Source: an uncultured Eubacteriales bacterium (GTDB lineage Bacteria; Bacillota; Clostridia; Oscillospirales; Oscillospiraceae). Taken from it: DNA of 36,226 nt. The notes beneath the pieces are model-generated. The model searched no databases. It had not been told where the DNA came from and saw nothing but the letters and a program-made list of their open reading frames with translations. A program made the position numbers and the translations under genes. Positions 1-8,140 of this stretch are shown here, piece by piece (position 1 is the first letter of the stretch; each line of letters begins with the position of its first letter). The DNA lies in assembly GCA_900548795.1 (NCBI GenBank), contig URLT01000006.1, positions 1 to 36,226 on the forward strand. The letters are read 5' to 3'.

Positions 1-116
1 TCGGACTGGAAGACCACGATCCCGGCCAGTTCGCCGGACTGTTTCTCTGTCGAACAGGCGGCAAACAAAGTGATCACCATGGCAACTACAAGCACGATGC
101 TGAGTATTTTCTTCAT
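1..116 (-). CDS. Lipoprotein N-terminus (gene runs off the left edge)
   Basis: Only the first 38 codons are in the window. The product starts MKKILSIVLVV, has a lysine-rich n-region and a hydrophobic stretch, and ends in a lipobox-like FAAC, so Cys21 is the expected lipidated residue after signal peptidase II cleavage. A GGAGG ribosome-binding site precedes the ATG. The mature part starts with a short polar linker (STEKQSGE). This architecture is usual for substrate-binding proteins of ABC transporters and other secreted lipoproteins, but too little is visible to say which. It has its own promoter (191-219) downstream of the histidine kinase gene, so the two-component system next door could control or sense it; that is inference only. 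Confidence 0.8.
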   Translation of the reverse strand, partial: MKKILSIVLVVAMVITLFAACSTEKQSGELAGIVVFQS

Positions 117-155
117 TTTTCCATCCTCCGTTTTTTGAAATCGTTCGGGTGCAGT

Positions 156-173
156 CGATGCGCCCGTGCATCG
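156..173 (-). other. Small hairpin in the lipoprotein leader
   Basis: Perfect 6-bp arms (CGATGC/GCATCG) separated by 6 nt lie in the 5' leader, between the promoter at 191-219 and the start codon at 116. No T-run follows, so it is not a standard terminator. It may affect mRNA stability or be fortuitous in this GC-rich sequence. Confidence 0.3.
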
Positions 174-190
174 GCGTCCCTCATGATTCT

Positions 191-219
191 ATTAAATATC
201 AGCCGCCGGTTTTTGTCAA
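191..219 (-). promoter_or_regulatory. SigA-type promoter for the lipoprotein gene
   Basis: On the minus strand a perfect TTGACA (214-219) is followed after 17 bp by TTTAAT (191-196). The predicted transcript would have a leader of roughly 70 nt before the ATG at 116. It lies just downstream of the histidine kinase stop codon, so the lipoprotein gene can be expressed independently of the two-component operon. Confidence 0.65.
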
Positions 220-244
220 TACCTTCAGAAAAACCAAATAAAAT

Positions 245-1465
245 TTAAGCTTTTTGGGCTTTATGTCCAAAAAGCAGCACCTCGAACTCCGTGCCGAGCG
301 CTTCGTCGCTCCGAACGGAAATTCTCCCGCGATGCGCTTGGACGATGCTCTTGGCGATAGAAAGTCCGAGACCGGTACCCTCCGTTTCCGTCCTTGTCGG
401 GTCGCAGCGATAGAAGCGGTCAAAAACATGCTTGCACTCGCTGCGCGAGATGTAGCTTCCGGTGTTGCGCACCGCAAGCCGTACCCGGTTGAGCGGCATT
501 GCCCGCAGCGTGACGGCGACCTCGTTTCCGGGGGCGGAATACTTATAGGCGTTGTCGATCAGAATGTCCATCAGCTCTCTCAGGCGCTCCTCGTCGCCGC
601 GAAGCATCAGCCCCGGCTGAATGTCCTGCTGCAGCCGCAGCCCCTTCTGATGCAGCGGAATCTCAAAGGAGAGCACGCTCTCCGTCAAAACGTCGCTCAA
701 ATTGATGCGCTCCGGCTTCATGGGCAACTTGCTCATGTCCAGACGCGCCATCTCAAGCAGTTGGTTGGTCATTTTCTTCATTCTGACCGCCTCGGAATGG
801 ATCAACTCCAGATTATGCTGGCGCTCGTGCAACTTCATCTCAAGCATCTCCGCGTTCATCATGATAATCGTGATCGGCGTTTTCAGGTCGTGCGACGCGT
901 TTGAAATAAACCGCCGCTGCTGCTCGAAGGCCTTTTCCGTCATCCCGGTTCCCCAGCAGGCAAAGAGCAGGCCAAGGAAGAAAAAGAGAAGCAGCGCAGC
1001 CGCGCTGACGGTCAGGAGCTGCCTCGCGAGCGCCGACAGCGTCGCCTGCTGCACCGAAATATTGATCACGGCCACGCGCGACCCTCTTGCGATCGGCTCA
1101 CGCATATAGCGCAGCCCCCATGCGCGGACGGTTCCCTCGTCATCCGCCCCCGTCAGGATCTTCTGCATCCCGCCGGGGTCGGGAACGTCGTTCATCGTCA
1201 TGCCGTGCGCGTCAATGTAAAACGAACGCCCGTTTTCGTCGATGTCCATGGTGAAATACGGCAGGCCGATCTGTCGGCGCGACTCGGAATAGAATTTGGA
1301 ATTCGGGTTCCTTGCGTAATCCAGCGCCCGCGTCAGCGCGACCTCCCCCTCCTGAGACAGCGAACGATAGGTCATTGCGTAGACGACCGTGCACATCGTG
1401 ACAAGAATCAGCAACACCGCGAGCATGATCGTCAGCAACAGCCGTCTTTTCAGTTTTTTGAACAT
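245..1465 (-). CDS. Two-component sensor histidine kinase
   Basis: A 406-residue membrane sensor kinase that would phosphorylate the response regulator encoded immediately upstream. TM1 spans about residues 9-32 and TM2 about 150-171, framing an extracytoplasmic sensor of about 115 residues. The HisKA domain carries the phosphoacceptor His192 in SHDLKTP. The ATPase domain shows the N box around Asn305 (DNAYKY) and the G box GTGLGL at 363-368. No HAMP domain is evident: the H box begins only about 20 residues after TM2. The start is the ATG of MFKKLKRR, preceded by GGAGG; the open frame continues upstream but only through response regulator sequence in another frame. It overlaps that gene by 16 nt, implying co-translation. 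The stimulus is unknown. Confidence 0.93.
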   Translation of the reverse strand: MFKKLKRRLLLTIMLAVLLILVTMCTVVYAMTYRSLSQEGEVALTRALDYARNPNSKFYSESRRQIGLPYFTMDIDENGRSFYIDAHGMTMNDVPDPGGMQKILTGADDEGTVRAWGLRYMREPIARGSRVAVINISVQQATLSALARQLLTVSAAALLLFFFLGLLFACWGTGMTEKAFEQQRRFISNASHDLKTPITIIMMNAEMLEMKLHERQHNLELIHSEAVRMKKMTNQLLEMARLDMSKLPMKPERINLSDVLTESVLSFEIPLHQKGLRLQQDIQPGLMLRGDEERLRELMDILIDNAYKYSAPGNEVAVTLRAMPLNRVRLAVRNTGSYISRSECKHVFDRFYRCDPTRTETEGTGLGLSIAKSIVQAHRGRISVRSDEALGTEFEVLLFGHKAQKA

Positions 1466-2136
1466 GTCCCGTCCTCCAGAGAGTAGCCGACCTTGCGGTG
1501 GGTGCGGATCTGCACGTTGGAATTCAGAAATTGCAGCTTCTTGCGCAGCACGGAGATGAAGACCTCGAGGCTGTTGTACTCCGACGGCCAGAACTCGCCC
1601 CATGCCTGAATGAGCAGCTCCTTCTTGTTCACGGTCTTCCCCTGCGCCATGATCAGCATCTGCATGATCTGCGCCTCCTTGCCGCCGAGGCGCACCTTTT
1701 TTTCGGCGCAAAGCAGCTCGCCGGAGAGCAGATGAAAGGAGAGGTCGCCGAAGGACACCGCGTCAAAGGCGATGCTTCCGCTCCTTCTCACGAGCGCACG
1801 GATGCATGCAAGCAGCTCGCCGATCTCAAACGGCTTGGATAAATAATAATCCGCGCCGTTGTCAAGCCCGATGATGCGATCCTCCGTATCACTGCGGGCG
1901 GTCAGCATCAGGATCGGCGTGGAAACGCCGTGCGTGCGCAGTCTGCGCGTGATCTCAAAGCCGTCCATCTCGGGCAGCATGATGTCGAGCAGGATGATGT
2001 CCCACTCCCCGTTCAGGCCGTTTGCAAAGCCGTCGGCACCGTTCGTGCAGCCGGTACAGCTTGCCCCGTAGGTCTCGAGAACCTCGCAAAGAGACGCGTT
2101 CAGTTTTCGGTCATCCTCAACGATCAAGACGTTCAT
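1450..2136 (-). CDS. OmpR/PhoB-family response regulator
   Basis: A 228-residue transcription factor activated by phosphorylation from the kinase encoded just downstream. The N-terminal receiver domain has the acidic pocket EDD at 7-9, phosphoacceptor Asp51 in LLDIMLP, the conserved Thr in MLTA near residue 79 and Lys101 in SKPF. The C-terminal winged-helix DNA-binding domain (about 130-225) has the typical GGKEAQIMQ and LRKKL segments. A GGAG ribosome-binding site precedes the ATG. It lies 45 nt after the nucleoside hydrolase gene with no terminator between them, so it may be read through from there. Targets are unknown; the adjacent lipoprotein gene is a candidate. Confidence 0.94.
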   Translation of the reverse strand: MNVLIVEDDRKLNASLCEVLETYGASCTGCTNGADGFANGLNGEWDIILLDIMLPEMDGFEITRRLRTHGVSTPILMLTARSDTEDRIIGLDNGADYYLSKPFEIGELLACIRALVRRSGSIAFDAVSFGDLSFHLLSGELLCAEKKVRLGGKEAQIMQMLIMAQGKTVNKKELLIQAWGEFWPSEYNSLEVFISVLRKKLQFLNSNVQIRTHRKVGYSLEDGTCSKN

Positions 2137-2181
2137 GGTGCTCTCCTTGCTTTGTGTTTTCTCCTGCCGGCGCAGCTTGGC

Positions 2182-3102
2182 TCAGTTGCTGCCGTTTTCG
2201 GGGCGGAGCCGGCGGAGCATTCCGCCGATGACGGCATCGTAGCGGTCGTGGTCGACGACCGTCGCCACGCGGCACACGCCCTCCTCGGACGGATGCAGCA
2301 CGGTCTGTCCGGCGCGGATCGAATCATCCGTAATGACCTCGATCGTGCCGCGCTCCCACGTGGCCATATCCTCGTCGATCAGCGTGGCAATGGCGACGGC
2401 GTCGTGCATCGCCTCGTCGTTTCGGAAGGCCAAAAGCTGCCGCATCACGGTCTCAAGCGTGCCGTTGGGCGTCGGAGAGCAGCGCTCGAACACGTCCGGC
2501 CGGATCGGGCAGGTCTTGGTCACGTTCAGCCCGATCATATCCACCGGCACGCCGCAGGAAAACACCTGCTTCGCGGCGGCTGCGTCGTGGCCGACGTTCG
2601 CCTCGGCATAGGCAGAGATGTTTCCGGCGGTCGTGGAGCCGCCCATCGTCACGATTTTTTTCAGGTAGCTGGGAAGCTCCGGATGCTTTTGAAGAGCGAG
2701 GGCAACGTTGGTCAAAGGCGCTGCGGTCACGAGCACCAGCTCGCCCGCACAGGCCTTGGCGGCCTGATAGAGCAACTCCCACGCGGGCAGCAGATCGGCC
2801 TGCCGATCGCTGTGAGGGATCGTGACGTTGCCCAAGCCGTTTTCGCCGTGGAACCGCGTCACAGGCTCGCCGAATTCCGCGTGCAGATAGCGCTCCGCGC
2901 CGCGGGCAACGGGAACGTGCGTCTTGCCGAACAGGGCGAGGATGTCCAGCGCGTTGCGGGTGGTCACATCGGTGCGGTGGTTGCCGCCCATGGCGCACAC
3001 GCCGCGCAGGTCAAATCGGTCGTCATAGGCGCAGGCCAGTGCCAGACAGAAAAAATCGTCCACGCCGGGATCGGTGTCAATTATGATCGGAATTCGTTTC
3101 AT
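2182..3102 (-). CDS. Inosine/uridine-preferring nucleoside hydrolase family protein
   Basis: A 306-residue cytoplasmic enzyme expected to hydrolyse the N-glycosidic bond of ribonucleosides, giving free base and ribose for salvage. The signature DTDPGVDD at residues 9-16 supplies the calcium- and ribose-binding aspartates, and the C-terminal AMHDAVAIA motif carries the family's conserved His-Asp. The sequence between (APLTNVALAL, GLNVT) also fits the family. The ATG of MKRIPII is chosen because of the GGAGG about 10 nt upstream and because DTDPG normally falls near residue 10; the longer open frame adds an unrelated N-terminus. It is followed by the response regulator after 45 nt and preceded by trkH after 71 nt. 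Base specificity cannot be read from the sequence. Confidence 0.9.
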   Translation of the reverse strand: MKRIPIIIDTDPGVDDFFCLALACAYDDRFDLRGVCAMGGNHRTDVTTRNALDILALFGKTHVPVARGAERYLHAEFGEPVTRFHGENGLGNVTIPHSDRQADLLPAWELLYQAAKACAGELVLVTAAPLTNVALALQKHPELPSYLKKIVTMGGSTTAGNISAYAEANVGHDAAAAKQVFSCGVPVDMIGLNVTKTCPIRPDVFERCSPTPNGTLETVMRQLLAFRNDEAMHDAVAIATLIDEDMATWERGTIEVITDDSIRAGQTVLHPSEEGVCRVATVVDHDRYDAVIGGMLRRLRPENGSN

Positions 3103-3142
3103 CGCAGAGCCCCTCCGTTTCTGTTTTCGTGTTGTGCATGCA

Positions 3143-3165
3143 GCGCCCCGCATTCCGCGAGGCGC
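3143..3165 (-). other. Hairpin between trkH and the nucleoside hydrolase gene
   Basis: Nine-base arms (GCGCCTCGC/GCGGGGCGC, one wobble pair) flank a 5-nt loop just after the trkH stop codon. No T-run follows on the minus strand, so efficient intrinsic termination is not expected. It may be a processing or stability hairpin, or an imperfect attenuator separating trkAH from the downstream genes. Confidence 0.3.
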
Positions 3166-3173
3166 CGAGTCGT

Positions 3174-4622
3174 TTATTTTTTCAGCCATGTCGACGGCGA
3201 CAGAAGCACCAGCATCGGAATGATCTCCAGACGCCCCATCAGCATAGAGAAGGACAGCACCAGCTTAGACAGGCCGTTAAAGATCGCGAAGCTGCCGTTC
3301 GGGCCGACGAGCGCAAGGCCGGGGCCGATGTTGTTGAAGCAGGCAAGCGTGGCGCTGAGGTTCGTCGTGATGTCGTAATTTTCGACGCTGAGCACCAGCA
3401 CGATCAGAACCACGCTGATCACATACAGCGCCAAGTAGCTCGAGACGCCCTTGAGCGTGGTGCCGTCGACGCTTTTGCCCTCAAATTTGATGGAATTGAC
3501 AGAGCGCGGATGCAGCACATGCTTCAGCTCGCGCCCGGCCGTTTTGAACAGCAGCACCACGCGCGAGACCTTCATGCCGCCGCCGGTCGAGCCGGCGCAG
3601 GCGCCGACGATCATGAGCACGAGCAGCAGTGAGCGCGAAAAATGCGGCCACGTGTCGAAATCCGTGGTGGAATAGCCGGTGGTCGTGATGATAGAGGCGA
3701 CCTGAAACGAGGCCGCCCGCAGTGTGTCGGAGAAGCAGGTGAAATAGGAGCGGACGTTGATGCAAATCAGCACGATCGCCGCGGCGACGATGCCGAAGTA
3801 ATACCAGCACTCCGAGGATTGCCGCGCAGCCCGGAACTTTTTGACGAGCAAAAGATAGTAGAGGTTGAAGTTCACGCCGAAAAGGAGCATGAACGCCGTG
3901 ATGACCCACTGGCAATAGGGGCTGTAGGAAGCAACGCTGTCGGCCTTGATGGCGAAGCCGCCGGTACCGGCCGAGCCAAAGCTGAGCACCACGCTGTCAA
4001 ACATCGGCATTCCGCCCACGCAGAGCATAATGATCTCGATCAGAGTCATGACGACATAGATGATGTAGAGGATCTTTGCCGTGTCCCGGGCGCGCGGGAG
4101 CTGCTTGCCGACGACGGGGCCGGGCATCTCCGCGCGCATGATGTGAATGGAGCGCTCGGAAAGATTCGGAACCAGCGCCATAATGAAGACCAGCACGCCC
4201 ATGCCGCCGACCCAGTGCGTAAAGCTGCGCCAGAAGAGCAGTCCGCGGCTCATGGACTCGATCTGCGCGCCGGTCATGATCGACGCGCCGGTCGTCGTGA
4301 AGCCGGAGACGGACTCAAAAAACGCGTCGATATAGTTCGGGATCTCTCCGCTCAGGAAGAACGGCAGCGCGCCGACCGCCGAGACGGCCACCCAGCACAG
4401 CGCGACGGTCAGGAAGCCCTCGCGCGCATAGATCACGCGGTTCTTTGTCCGAGCCGGAAGGTAGAGCAGCAGCCCGACCAGCGCCGAAATCAGCGCCGTC
4501 AGCACGATCGCCCTGACGCTCGCCTCGCCGTAGAGCAGCCCGACCGCAAGCGGGAGCAGGAGCAGCCCTGCCTCGGCCAGCAGCATCACCCCGACGGTGG
4601 AGATTATCATTTTACGATTCAT
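3174..4622 (-). CDS. trkH: TrkH-family potassium uptake channel subunit
   Basis: A 482-residue polytopic membrane protein, the usual size for TrkH/KtrB. It forms the potassium-conducting dimer gated by the RCK protein TrkA. Four pore-loop signatures of the superfamily are visible: TTTGASIM, SAGTGGFA, GSTGGGMK and FNNIGPG, each carrying the selectivity-filter glycine. Long hydrophobic segments alternate through the whole length. The ATG of MNRKMIIS has a GGAGG 8 nt upstream and lies only 12 nt after the trkA stop, so both subunits are made from one mRNA. The C-terminus ends LSPSTWLKK, a typical ending for clostridial TrkH proteins. Sodium coupling versus proton or ATP regulation cannot be decided here. 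Confidence 0.95.
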   Translation of the reverse strand: MNRKMIISTVGVMLLAEAGLLLLPLAVGLLYGEASVRAIVLTALISALVGLLLYLPARTKNRVIYAREGFLTVALCWVAVSAVGALPFFLSGEIPNYIDAFFESVSGFTTTGASIMTGAQIESMSRGLLFWRSFTHWVGGMGVLVFIMALVPNLSERSIHIMRAEMPGPVVGKQLPRARDTAKILYIIYVVMTLIEIIMLCVGGMPMFDSVVLSFGSAGTGGFAIKADSVASYSPYCQWVITAFMLLFGVNFNLYYLLLVKKFRAARQSSECWYYFGIVAAAIVLICINVRSYFTCFSDTLRAASFQVASIITTTGYSTTDFDTWPHFSRSLLLVLMIVGACAGSTGGGMKVSRVVLLFKTAGRELKHVLHPRSVNSIKFEGKSVDGTTLKGVSSYLALYVISVVLIVLVLSVENYDITTNLSATLACFNNIGPGLALVGPNGSFAIFNGLSKLVLSFSMLMGRLEIIPMLVLLSPSTWLKK

Positions 4623-4634
4623 AATTTGCCTCCG

Positions 4635-5993
4635 TCAGGCCAGAATGTCAGAAAGATTCTTGAGCGCGCAACCGGTCGCGACCACGACCACATGGTCGTC
4701 GGCGCTGATGCAGTCGTCGCCGGACGGGATGACGGTCTTGCCTTTGCGAACGATCGCGGCGATCAGAATGCCCTTTTTCAGGCGCATCTGCCTGAGCGGC
4801 ACGTCGAGCTTCGCAAAATCAGGACGCACGATGAACTCCAGCGCCTCGACCCGGCCGTCGAGCAGGCGGTAAAGCGTTTCCATCTGGCTGCCGCGCGAGT
4901 TGTGCAGCGCGCGGGCATAGCGGGTCAGCAGGTTCGAGCTGATGATGCGCGAGGAGATCACGCAGTCAAGACCGATGCTGGCCGCAATGGAGTCGAGCTG
5001 ACTGCGGTTGACCTTTGCGATCGTTTTGCCGACGCCCGCATGGGAGGCAAAATAGCTCATGAGGATGTTTTCCTCGTCCATGCCGGTCAGACCGACGAAG
5101 GCGTCCATGGAGCCGATGCCCTCCTCGAGCAGCATCTCCTGCTGGGCGCCGTCGCCCTGAATGATCGTGGCCTTTGGAAGCAGCTCGCTGAAGGTCTGGC
5201 AGCGGGCGTGATCCTTTTCAATGATCTTCACGCTCACGCCGTCGTCCAGAAGCTGCTTGGCAAGGTAATACGCCGTGCGGCTCGCGCCGAGCAGCATCAC
5301 GTTTTTGGTCTGACGCTTCATCAGCCCCAGCGTTTTGAGCAGCTTTTGCAGCTCGGCCGGCTCCGCCGCCAGAACGATGCGGTCGCCGCGCTGCGGAACA
5401 AAGCTGCCGTCCGGGATCATGGCCTCCTCGCCCCGGCGCACGGCGCACAGCAGGAAATTCCGCCGAAAGCGCTTGCGCAGCTCCATCAGCGGCGCCCCGC
5501 AAAGCGCGGATTCCTCGCGCAGCGGCAGCTCCATCATCAGGAAGCCGCGGTTGGCGAAGGATTCTACCTTTGTTGCCGCCGGGAGCTCCAAAATTTGGTA
5601 AAGCTCCATCGCGGCGAGGCGGTCGGGATTGATGACCATGGAAATATCGAGCTGCTGGCGCAGAAATTCCAGATTGCGGTGGTTATACTCCGGGTTGCGG
5701 ATCCGCGCAACGGTGTTCGCCACGCCCAGCCCCTTGGCCAGATAGCACGTCAGCATGTTCAGCTCGTCCGAGCCGGTCGCCGCAACGAGCAGCTCGGCGC
5801 TGTCGACGCCGGCCTCCTCCAAAACGGCGCAGTCCGTGCCGCTTCCGCAGACACACATGCAGTCAAAGGTGTTGAAAATCTCCTCGATCACAGCAGGAGA
5901 GGAATCCACAGCGACGATCTCGTGTCCCTCCTCCAGCAGGCTGGAGAGAATGCACGTTCCGACCTTGCCGCATCCGACGATAATAATGTTCAT
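4635..5993 (-). CDS. trkA: TrkA potassium uptake regulatory protein (double RCK)
   Basis: A 452-residue cytoplasmic gating protein of the TrkAH system. It contains two tandem RCK units, each a Rossmann RCK_N plus a TrkA_C domain, the E. coli TrkA-type layout rather than the single-unit KtrA. The first RCK_N has an intact dinucleotide signature GCGKVG at 7-12 and an acidic residue after beta-2 (VAVDSS). The second starts near residue 228 with GASRTA, which lacks the canonical GxGxxG, so nucleotide binding may be restricted to the first unit. The ATG of MNIIIVG follows GGAGGGACT; an upstream in-frame ATG has no ribosome-binding site. It is the first gene of the trkA-trkH pair. Confidence 0.95.
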   Translation of the reverse strand: MNIIIVGCGKVGTCILSSLLEEGHEIVAVDSSPAVIEEIFNTFDCMCVCGSGTDCAVLEEAGVDSAELLVAATGSDELNMLTCYLAKGLGVANTVARIRNPEYNHRNLEFLRQQLDISMVINPDRLAAMELYQILELPAATKVESFANRGFLMMELPLREESALCGAPLMELRKRFRRNFLLCAVRRGEEAMIPDGSFVPQRGDRIVLAAEPAELQKLLKTLGLMKRQTKNVMLLGASRTAYYLAKQLLDDGVSVKIIEKDHARCQTFSELLPKATIIQGDGAQQEMLLEEGIGSMDAFVGLTGMDEENILMSYFASHAGVGKTIAKVNRSQLDSIAASIGLDCVISSRIISSNLLTRYARALHNSRGSQMETLYRLLDGRVEALEFIVRPDFAKLDVPLRQMRLKKGILIAAIVRKGKTVIPSGDDCISADDHVVVVATGCALKNLSDILA

Positions 5994-6108
5994 AGTCCCT
6001 CCGGATTGGATGCCGGAGCCTGCGAAAAAGTCCGCGCAGCGCCGTGTGCCGCCGCCCCACATCTGTTTTTCTCAGGAGCCGGTATGACAAAAGAATTTCA
6101 TAGAAAGA

Positions 6109-6156
6109 CGCGCTGCACCGCGCGGCAAAAGAGAATGCCAACGATGATGCAGCGCG
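6109..6156 (-). terminator. Possible weak terminator or processing hairpin after ispH/rpsA
   Basis: In the 185-nt gap between the IspH-S1 gene and trkA, 9-bp perfect arms (CGCGCTGCA/TGCAGCGCG) are separated by 30 nt, and the minus strand continues TCTTTCT. The long loop and interrupted T-run make this a poor intrinsic terminator. No convincing promoter for trkA was found in the rest of the gap, so trkA may be partly read through from upstream. Confidence 0.3.
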
Positions 6157-6178
6157 CAGTTGATTGCGTGATACGGAA

Positions 6179-8140
6179 TTATTCGGCCGAATCCGTGGAA
6201 TAAGCGACGGTGTCTTCCTCCTCCGGCTCCTCGGCGGATGCCGGCTCGAGCAGCGCGCGAACGGACAGGGAGATGCGCTTGCGCTCGGTGTCGATGTCGA
6301 TGATCTTGGCGTCGAGCTCCTGACCCTCGGAAAGAGCGTCGGAAACCTTGTCAACGCGGTGATCGGCGACCTGAGAGATGTGGATCAGGCCGTCCACGCC
6401 GGGCATGATCTCGGCAAACGCGCCGAAGTCGACGAGCTTGACGACCTTGACCGGGACGACGTCGCCCTTGGAATACTTCGCAACGAACTGGTTCCACGGG
6501 TTCATCTCGGGAGTCTTGTAGCCGAGGGAGATCTTGTGCTTCTCCGGGTCAAACTTGATGACGAACACGTCGATCGGATCGCCGACCTTGACGACCTCGT
6601 CCGGCGTCTTGATGCGGCCCCAGGACAGCTCGGAGACATGCACCATGCCATCCACGCCGCCGATGTCGACGAATGCGCCGTAGCTGGTCAGGGACTTGAC
6701 GACGCCGTGATACTTCTTGCCGACCTCGATCTCGTTCCAGATCTTCTCGACGGCAGCCTTGCGCGCCTCGCTGTTGACGGCGCGGATGGAGCCGACGACT
6801 CTGCGGCGAGCACGGTTGAACTCGGTGATCTTCATCTTGACGGTCTGACCCTTCAGCGCGGACAGATCGCCGCCCTTGGGCACGCCGGTCTGAGAGGCCG
6901 GGATGAAGACGCGCACGCCCTTCACATTGGCGACGACGCCGCCCTTGTTTTCCTCGGTGATGACGCCCTCGACCGGCTCCTTGCTCTCGCAGGCGGCCTC
7001 GACGTCGTCCCAAACCTTCATGCCCTCGAGCTTCTTGCGGCTGAGCTGGACGGTGCCCTCCTGATCGTTCACGCGGACGACAAAGACCTCGATCTCGTCG
7101 CCGACCTTGAGCACATCCTCCGGCTTCACGGAGGGATCTGCGCTGACTTCGTCATACGGGATGTAGCCGGCATGCTTCGTGCCGAGGTCGACCTGGACTT
7201 CGGTCGCGCCGATCGCCGTGACAGTGCCAAGAACCTTATCTCCTGTATTCAAAGTTTTGATGGAGTTCTCAAGCAGCGCCTCAAAGCTCTCCTCCTGAAC
7301 AGCATCAACATTATTAGTGATTTCGCTCATAGTCTTATTGACCTCCTTTATAATCCACGCAGGCGTTGACGCGCCGGCTGTGAGTCCGATGGAAGAAATG
7401 CCGCGGAAGTCCTCCGGACGGATGTCCGCAGCGGAATCGACAAGCGACACTCTGCCGCAATGCTCCCGGCAAATATGCGCCAGACGGCAGGTGTTGGAGC
7501 TGTTTTTGTCGCCGACGACGAGCATCGCCTCGCAGCGGGAGGCCAGCTCGGCCGCCTCGGCCTGTCGATTTTCTGTAGCTCCACATATTGTATCAAATAT
7601 TTCTCGATTAGTCCATACTTTTTTTGCGATTTTCTTGCAACTTTCCCATAAAAATTGCGTGCTGGTGGTCTGTGAGACCATGGTAATGGGCATTTCGGCG
7701 CGCTCAGGCGAGCCAAGCAGCCATTTTTCCAGCTCGTCGGAGGAATAGCTCGCGATCGCCAGCACCTCCGGGTGCGTCGGCGTGCCGATGATGACGGGCT
7801 GCCGCCCCTGCTCCTCCGCCGCGGCGACGAGCCGGTGGATGCGCTTGACGGACGGGCAGGTCGCGTCGATGACCTCGACCGGCCGCGCGAGCAGCGCCTC
7901 ATAAAGCGCCCGCGTGACGCCGTGCGAGCGCACGACGACGGTCGCGCCGTCCGGAACCTCTTCGGGTGCAGAGACTGCGCGGATGCCCAGCGACTCAAAA
8001 TGCGCAACGAGATGACGGTTGTGGGCAATGGGGCCGAGGGTCACGACGGTTCTCCCGCTCCGTGCAGCCTGCTCGACCAGATCGACCGCGCGGTTCACGC
8101 CGTAGCAGAATCCGGCGGAGCGCGCCTGCACGACCTTCAC
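6179..8140 (-). CDS. ispH: Bifunctional HMBPP reductase (IspH) - ribosomal protein S1 fusion
   Basis: A 653-residue fusion. Residues 1 to about 270 are IspH, the [4Fe-4S] enzyme making IPP and DMAPP in the last step of the MEP isoprenoid pathway. The cluster cysteines are Cys12 (GFCYGVNRA), Cys95 (ATCPSV) and Cys186 (CGATENRQ). Residues about 295-625 form four S1 RNA-binding repeats, e.g. GVVKSLTSYGAFVDIGGVDG, which bind mRNA on the 30S subunit or act as a free RNA-binding protein. The fusion is known from Clostridia. The start is GTG, overlapping the plsC stop as GTGA, so it is the third gene of cmk-plsC-ispH/rpsA. A strong internal Shine-Dalgarno precedes Met271, so S1 may also be made alone. 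The tail is acidic. Confidence 0.96.
   Translation of the reverse strand: MKVVQARSAGFCYGVNRAVDLVEQAARSGRTVVTLGPIAHNRHLVAHFESLGIRAVSAPEEVPDGATVVVRSHGVTRALYEALLARPVEVIDATCPSVKRIHRLVAAAEEQGRQPVIIGTPTHPEVLAIASYSSDELEKWLLGSPERAEMPITMVSQTTSTQFLWESCKKIAKKVWTNREIFDTICGATENRQAEAAELASRCEAMLVVGDKNSSNTCRLAHICREHCGRVSLVDSAADIRPEDFRGISSIGLTAGASTPAWIIKEVNKTMSEITNNVDAVQEESFEALLENSIKTLNTGDKVLGTVTAIGATEVQVDLGTKHAGYIPYDEVSADPSVKPEDVLKVGDEIEVFVVRVNDQEGTVQLSRKKLEGMKVWDDVEAACESKEPVEGVITEENKGGVVANVKGVRVFIPASQTGVPKGGDLSALKGQTVKMKITEFNRARRRVVGSIRAVNSEARKAAVEKIWNEIEVGKKYHGVVKSLTSYGAFVDIGGVDGMVHVSELSWGRIKTPDEVVKVGDPIDVFVIKFDPEKHKISLGYKTPEMNPWNQFVAKYSKGDVVPVKVVKLVDFGAFAEIMPGVDGLIHISQVADHRVDKVSDALSEGQELDAKIIDIDTERKRISLSVRALLEPASAEEPEEEDTVAYSTDSAE
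7328..7349 (-). promoter_or_regulatory. rpsA: Internal ribosome-binding site and start for free S1 domain protein
   Basis: Inside the fusion, codons for the linker IIKEVNKT create AAAGGAGGT (7341-7349), nine bases complementary to the 16S rRNA 3' end. It is followed 10 nt later by an in-frame ATG (7328-7330, Met271, MSEITNN). The ATG lies exactly between the end of IspH and the first S1 repeat. Initiation here would give a separate 383-residue four-repeat S1 protein. The spacing is slightly long but usable. Confidence 0.5.

Noticed and set aside
5994..6178. A small gene in the trkA upstream gap
   Set aside because: No open frame there has a ribosome-binding site. The minus-strand frame that covers it is out of frame with the S1 tail and lacks any protein-like pattern.
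3642..6203. An 853-codon plus-strand open frame spanning trkH, trkA and the intergenic region
   Set aside because: It crosses two real genes in antisense, is His/Arg/Asp-rich with no domain, and results from few TA-containing codons in the GC-rich genes below.
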